Source: an uncultured Oscillospiraceae bacterium (GTDB taxonomy: Bacteria > Bacillota > Clostridia > Oscillospirales > Oscillospiraceae). Taken from it: 8,013 nucleotides of DNA. The first letter of the stretch is position 1. Every line of letters starts with the position of its first letter. The position numbers were made by a program, and so were the translations under genes. The stretch is from assembly GCA_900752285.1 (NCBI GenBank), contig CAADUW010000137.1, positions 1-8,013 of the forward strand, written 5' to 3'. The notes beneath the pieces were generated by a model. It worked only from the letters and a program-made list of their open reading frames with translations. It had not been told where the DNA came from and made no database searches. Of this stretch, positions 5,016 through 8,013 are shown piece by piece.

Positions 5016-5240
5016 ATGAGTACAAACACAAAAGCGGCTGAAATGCTGGAGCAGGTAAACAGCGCCATTTCCGCCGTTCTGGCCGGCGGCCAGTCATACA
5101 AGATCGGCAGCCGATCCCTGACGCGGGCGGACCTGGCCCAGCTGAAAGCCATTCGTGACGACCTGGAGGCGCAGATCGACAGCGGGACGGACAACTGCCT
5201 GCTGGATCGCACCTTTGTGGCGTTCTTTGACGGGAGGTAA
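5016..5240 (+). CDS. gpW-like head-completion protein (DUF6148-like)
   Basis: This 74-aa protein lies between the large terminase and portal genes, where lambda W lies between A and B. It has an N-terminal helix (AAEMLEQVNSAISAVLAGG), a short strand turn with YKIGSRSLTRADL, and a second helix (AQLKAIRDDLEAQI). That helix-hairpin-helix plan, with the Tyr-x-Ile-Gly-x-Arg-x-Leu-Thr centre, is typical of gpW-like and DUF6148 phage proteins. gpW closes the filled head and forms a platform for tail joining. The ATG at 5016 has AGGAGG at 5003-5008 with 7-nt spacing. The in-frame codon at 4992 would lie inside the terminase gene without a ribosome site. The stop is 2 nt before the portal start. The family call rests on pattern and position. 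Confidence 0.75.
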   Translation: MSTNTKAAEMLEQVNSAISAVLAGGQSYKIGSRSLTRADLAQLKAIRDDLEAQIDSGTDNCLLDRTFVAFFDGR

Positions 5241-5242
5241 CC

Positions 5243-6724
5243 ATGGGAGCCTTTGACAAAATTGTGGCCGCTGTTTCCCCGCGCCGCGCCTGTGAGCGCG
5301 AGGCATGGCGGCAGCAGCTGGAGATCCTGCGCGGATATGACGCCGCAGGGTATGGACGCCTAAATGCCGGGTGGCGGGTACACAACGAAAGCGCGGAGGT
5401 TACGGACCGTTTCAGCCGCGACGTGGTACGCGCCCGCGCCCGTGACCTGGAGCGCAACAGTGATATTGCCCAGTCTATCCTCCACGCATACAAGCGCAAC
5501 GTGGTGGGCAAGGGCTACACCCTCCAGGCTAAAACCGGCAACGACGAACTGGACGAAAAGCTGGAAAAGGCATGGCGCCAATGGTGCAAGGCCAGAAACT
5601 GCGACGTGACCGGCGAACAGAGTTTCAACCAAATGCTGCGTATGGCGGTAGACCGTAAAAAGGTGGACGGTGGCCTGCTGTTCCTATACCGCTACACCAA
5701 ACAGGGGCTGGTCCCGTTCCAGCTGCAGGCCATTGAGGTGGACGAACTGGACGTGACCGCCAGCAAGCCGAAGCACCAGGGAAACCGTGTTGTGGGCGGG
5801 ATCGAATACAACCAATGGCGCAGGCCGGTGGGCTACTGGATCAATCAATACGACATTGAGGGCTGGAGCCTAAACGACCCCGTTTACGTCGAGGCCAAGG
5901 ACGTATATTTTTACAAATCCAAGAAGCGGCCCAGCCAGCTGCGCGAAATGTCCGACATGGCCCCCACGATCACCAGAGTGCGCGACACGAACGAGTTTAT
6001 AACCGCCGTTTCCGTCAAGGAGCGGATCGCGGCCTGCCTGGCTGTGTTCATCAAGCGGGCAATCCCGGCGGGCGGTTTTGGCCGCGGCGGCACCAGAACG
6101 CCGGACGGCGGAATGGACTATGAGGGCAAGAAACTGGCCCCCGGCATGATCCAGAGCCTGGGCGCAGGTGACGAAATCCAGGTGGTGGATCCGAAAGGTT
6201 CCGGCAGCGACGCAGCCGGGTTCCTGAAAACCCAGCAGGGGCTAATTGCCGCAGGCCAGGGCTTGAGTTATGAGGCCGTCAGCCGCGACATGAGCGGGGC
6301 CACCTATTCCTCCGCACGGCAAAATGCTATTGAGGACGAAAACACATACACCGAGGACGTGGAACTGCTAACCGATTTCATGTCGGAGGTGTACGAAACC
6401 TTTGTTATATCCTGTTATCTCTCCGGGCTGGTTGATATGCCCGGCTTTTGGGATAAAAAGGCGGAATACCTTTCCCACACCTGGACGAAAGCCCCCAAGA
6501 AGTGGATCGACCCGGCAAAGGAAAGCACCGCCGGAAAAACCGCCCTGCAATCCGGGCAAAAGACGTTTCAGGACGTTTGCGCGGAACAGGGCAAGGACTG
6601 GAAAGAGGCCGTCAATGAAATGGCCGAGGTCCTGGAATATGGCCGATCCGTCGGCGTCGAGTTAGGAGGTGTAATTTTTGGAAATGGAACGACAGCAGCA
6701 CAGCAGAACACCGCAGGCAAATGA
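5243..6724 (+). CDS. Portal protein, lambda family
   Basis: The 493-aa product fits the lambda-type portal family (PF05136; lambda gpB is 533 aa). Twelve copies would form the ring at one capsid vertex through which terminase pumps DNA. Recognisable stretches are ILRGYDAAGYGRLNAGW near 30-46, the VRARARDLERNSDIAQSILHAYKRNVVGKGYTL segment (about 62-94), NQMLRMAVDRKKVDGGLLFLYR (about 129-150) and QAIEVDELD, followed by the core (GGIEYNQWRRPVGYWI, then AKDVYFYKSKKRPSQLREMSDM). The GLSYEAVSRDMSGATYSSARQNAIEDE block (about 347-373) is also typical. The ATG at 5243 has GGGAGG at 5232-5237. The last 47 nt overlap the prohead protease start in another frame. The gene is intact. Confidence 0.95.
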   Translation: MGAFDKIVAAVSPRRACEREAWRQQLEILRGYDAAGYGRLNAGWRVHNESAEVTDRFSRDVVRARARDLERNSDIAQSILHAYKRNVVGKGYTLQAKTGNDELDEKLEKAWRQWCKARNCDVTGEQSFNQMLRMAVDRKKVDGGLLFLYRYTKQGLVPFQLQAIEVDELDVTASKPKHQGNRVVGGIEYNQWRRPVGYWINQYDIEGWSLNDPVYVEAKDVYFYKSKKRPSQLREMSDMAPTITRVRDTNEFITAVSVKERIAACLAVFIKRAIPAGGFGRGGTRTPDGGMDYEGKKLAPGMIQSLGAGDEIQVVDPKGSGSDAAGFLKTQQGLIAAGQGLSYEAVSRDMSGATYSSARQNAIEDENTYTEDVELLTDFMSEVYETFVISCYLSGLVDMPGFWDKKAEYLSHTWTKAPKKWIDPAKESTAGKTALQSGQKTFQDVCAEQGKDWKEAVNEMAEVLEYGRSVGVELGGVIFGNGTTAAQQNTAGK

Positions 6725-7319
6725 CCCCAAGAGGGACAGAAACAGCGGGCAGCGAAGCATGGGCCACATTGAGGCCAACAGCCGCGCAGAGGGCCAGGAG
6801 GACAGCCGCAGGCGCACGATCAGCTTTTCCAGCGAGGAGCCATACCGCCGTTGGTTTGGTATGGAGATCCTGGATCACGCGGAGAACGCGCTGGATCTCT
6901 CCCGCCTGAACGACGTGGGCGTTTTGCTTTTCAACCACGACACCGACAAGGTGGTGGGAAAAGTGATCCGCGCATGGGTGGAGAACCACCGCGGCATGGC
7001 CGAAGTGGAGTTCGACACGGACGACGACGCCGAAAAGATTTTCGGCAAAGTCAAATCCGGCACCCTGAAAACCACGTCCGTGCGTTACAGCGTGGACAGC
7101 TGGGAGGAAGTGGTGGCCGGTAAGACCTCCGCGGACGGACGTTTTACAGGCCCCTGCCAGATCGCCCGCAAATGGACGCCGCTGGAGGTGTCCATTGTTT
7201 CCGTGCCGGCGGACGCCACCGTGGGCGTGGGCAGAGCCGACGACCCGGAGCAGGCGACGGCCAAGGACCTTTCTGTTTATGAAAAGCAGATCCAGATCAA
7301 CAAAAATCTTTATCATTGA
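6678..7319 (+). CDS. HK97-type prohead maturation protease (peptidase U35/S78)
   Basis: The 213-aa product fits the Caudovirus prohead protease family (PF04586). It cleaves scaffold sequences from capsid subunits inside the prohead. The catalytic set is visible: LLFNHD (H87), TTSVRYSV (S134) and WTPLEVSIVSVPAD (E170). The His-to-Ser and Ser-to-Glu/Asp spacings of 47 and 36 are close to those in HK97 gp4. The polar first 45 residues are probably a tail removed on activation, which is my inference. I chose the TTG at 6678 because AGGAGG at 6664-6669 gives 8-nt spacing; an ATG at 6684 has 14-nt spacing. Either start places the beginning inside the portal gene, with a 41- or 47-nt overlap. The gene order is portal, protease, capsid, and the stop is 15 nt before the capsid start. 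Confidence 0.93.
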   Translation: MEMERQQHSRTPQANDPKRDRNSGQRSMGHIEANSRAEGQEDSRRRTISFSSEEPYRRWFGMEILDHAENALDLSRLNDVGVLLFNHDTDKVVGKVIRAWVENHRGMAEVEFDTDDDAEKIFGKVKSGTLKTTSVRYSVDSWEEVVAGKTSADGRFTGPCQIARKWTPLEVSIVSVPADATVGVGRADDPEQATAKDLSVYEKQIQINKNLYH

Positions 7320-7334
7320 GGAGGCAAAACAACC

Positions 7335-8013
7335 ATGACCATTCAGGAAATGATCGCCCGTCAGCAGGCTATTGTGAGCGGCGCCCGCGCCGCTGGCCGT
7401 GACCTGACGGCAGAGGAAAGAGCAGAGTTTGACGGCCTGCAGCGCCAGATCGACGCGGCGGGCAACAATCCCCCCGCCCAGGGCAACGAGGGCCAGGGCG
7501 GTGAGGATCCCACCGGCGGCGCCCGCGGTATGGGCAACGATAACGGCCAGCAGGGCACAGACCCCACCGAGGCAGCCCGCCAGGCCGTCGCAACGGAGCG
7601 CCAGCGCGTGAGCGACATTACCGCGCTGTGCCGTCAGGCGGGCATGGATCCCGCGGAGTATATCAGCAACGGCGCCACCATGGACACCGTAAGACAGGCG
7701 GCGGTGGACTATCTGCTGAAACACGGCGCCCCTGTTTCCAGCCGCATGAACGGCGATGAGGGCGATAACTTCCGCCAGGCAGCTGTGGACGCCATGCTGT
7801 TGCGGGCCGGCGTAGACGTCCAGAACCCCGCCCGCGGTGCGGAGGAAATGCGCGGCTACTCCCTGCGCGATATGGTTATTGAGTGCATGGCCCGCGACGG
7901 CATGGGCACCACCACCTCCCTGCTGCGTATGAGTAAGGACGACCTGTGGAACGAGGCTTGCCGCCAGTTCTTCAACCCCACCGCGGCGTTTCCCGCGATC
8001 CTGGACAACGCGA
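7335..8013 (+). CDS. Major capsid protein, HK97-like, N-terminal part (runs off the window)
   Basis: The frame opens at ATG 7335 after AGGAGG at 7319-7324 (10-nt spacing) and continues for 226 codons to the edge without a stop. Position directly after the prohead protease and the sequence plan indicate a major capsid protein with a fused N-terminal scaffold (delta) domain. An initial helical stretch is MTIQEMIARQQAIVSGARAAGRDLTAEERAEFDGLQRQIDAA. A low-complexity Gly/Asn/Gln linker follows at about 43-74 (GNNPPAQGNEGQGGEDP). Then a second helical part, ATERQRVSDITALCRQAGMDPAEYISNGATMDTVRQ, resembles the helical segment found in capsid proteins with fused scaffolds. The shell fold starts late and is mostly outside the window, so the identification rests on order and the N-terminal pattern. 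The cleavage site cannot be located. Confidence 0.8.
   Translation, partial: MTIQEMIARQQAIVSGARAAGRDLTAEERAEFDGLQRQIDAAGNNPPAQGNEGQGGEDPTGGARGMGNDNGQQGTDPTEAARQAVATERQRVSDITALCRQAGMDPAEYISNGATMDTVRQAAVDYLLKHGAPVSSRMNGDEGDNFRQAAVDAMLLRAGVDVQNPARGAEEMRGYSLRDMVIECMARDGMGTTTSLLRMSKDDLWNEACRQFFNPTAAFPAILDNA

Noticed and set aside
4522..5511. Long minus-strand open frame (329 codons)
   Set aside because: It lies antisense to terminase, gpW-like and portal genes that have clear families; the product is Arg/Ser/Pro-biased and matches nothing.
6612..7724. Long minus-strand open frame (370 codons)
   Set aside because: It is antisense to the intact protease and capsid genes and arises from GC-rich codon bias; no ribosome site or family resemblance.
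1..8013. CRISPR array, tRNA, rRNA, insertion sequence or attachment site
   Set aside because: No regularly spaced repeats, cloverleaf, transposase gene, integrase gene or target-site duplication could be seen in the window.

Overview
The window is the junction between the early/regulatory end and the packaging-head module of a tailed phage or prophage. It is GC-rich, every gene is on the + strand, and spacing is very tight (8-nt overlap, ATGA and 0-5 nt junctions, strong AGGAGG-type ribosome sites). With the family content (DUF5131, ASCH, DUF1064, DUF1492-like regulator, GpA terminase), this suggests a prophage of a high-GC gut clostridium (Oscillospiraceae/Lachnospiraceae type). The host is an inference; nothing in the window is a host gene.

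Layout: (1) 1-2039 holds six small genes: the end of a probable DUF5131 (Gp37/Gp68-like) protein, an unknown 85-aa protein, an ASCH-domain protein, an unknown 58-aa protein, a DUF1064 PD-(D/E)XK-like nuclease, and a sigma-region-4-like HTH protein of the DUF1492/ArpU/RinA late-regulator type. (2) 2040-2557 is about 518 nt without a convincing gene. It starts with two TTTGGAC direct repeats one helical turn apart and an extended -10 (TGcTATACT). A predicted ~80-nt RNA that folds into a three-way junction follows exactly at the expected transcription start. After that come several inverted repeats in the position where cos lies in lambda-like phages. (3) 2558-8013 is a lambda-ordered packaging and head module: Nu1-like small terminase, GpA-like large terminase, gpW-like head-completion protein, lambda-family portal, HK97-type prohead protease with an intact His/Ser/Glu set, and the start of the major capsid gene, which runs off the window.

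Working together: the HTH protein probably turns on the promoter immediately downstream of its own gene. That promoter would transcribe the structured leader RNA and then the whole packaging-head operon. The small and large terminases would cut concatemeric DNA near the inverted-repeat region and pump it through the portal. The gpW-like protein would close the filled head, and the protease would mature the capsid. The head genes look ordinary. The least explained part is the promoter, structured leader and repeat-rich region at 2040-2557.
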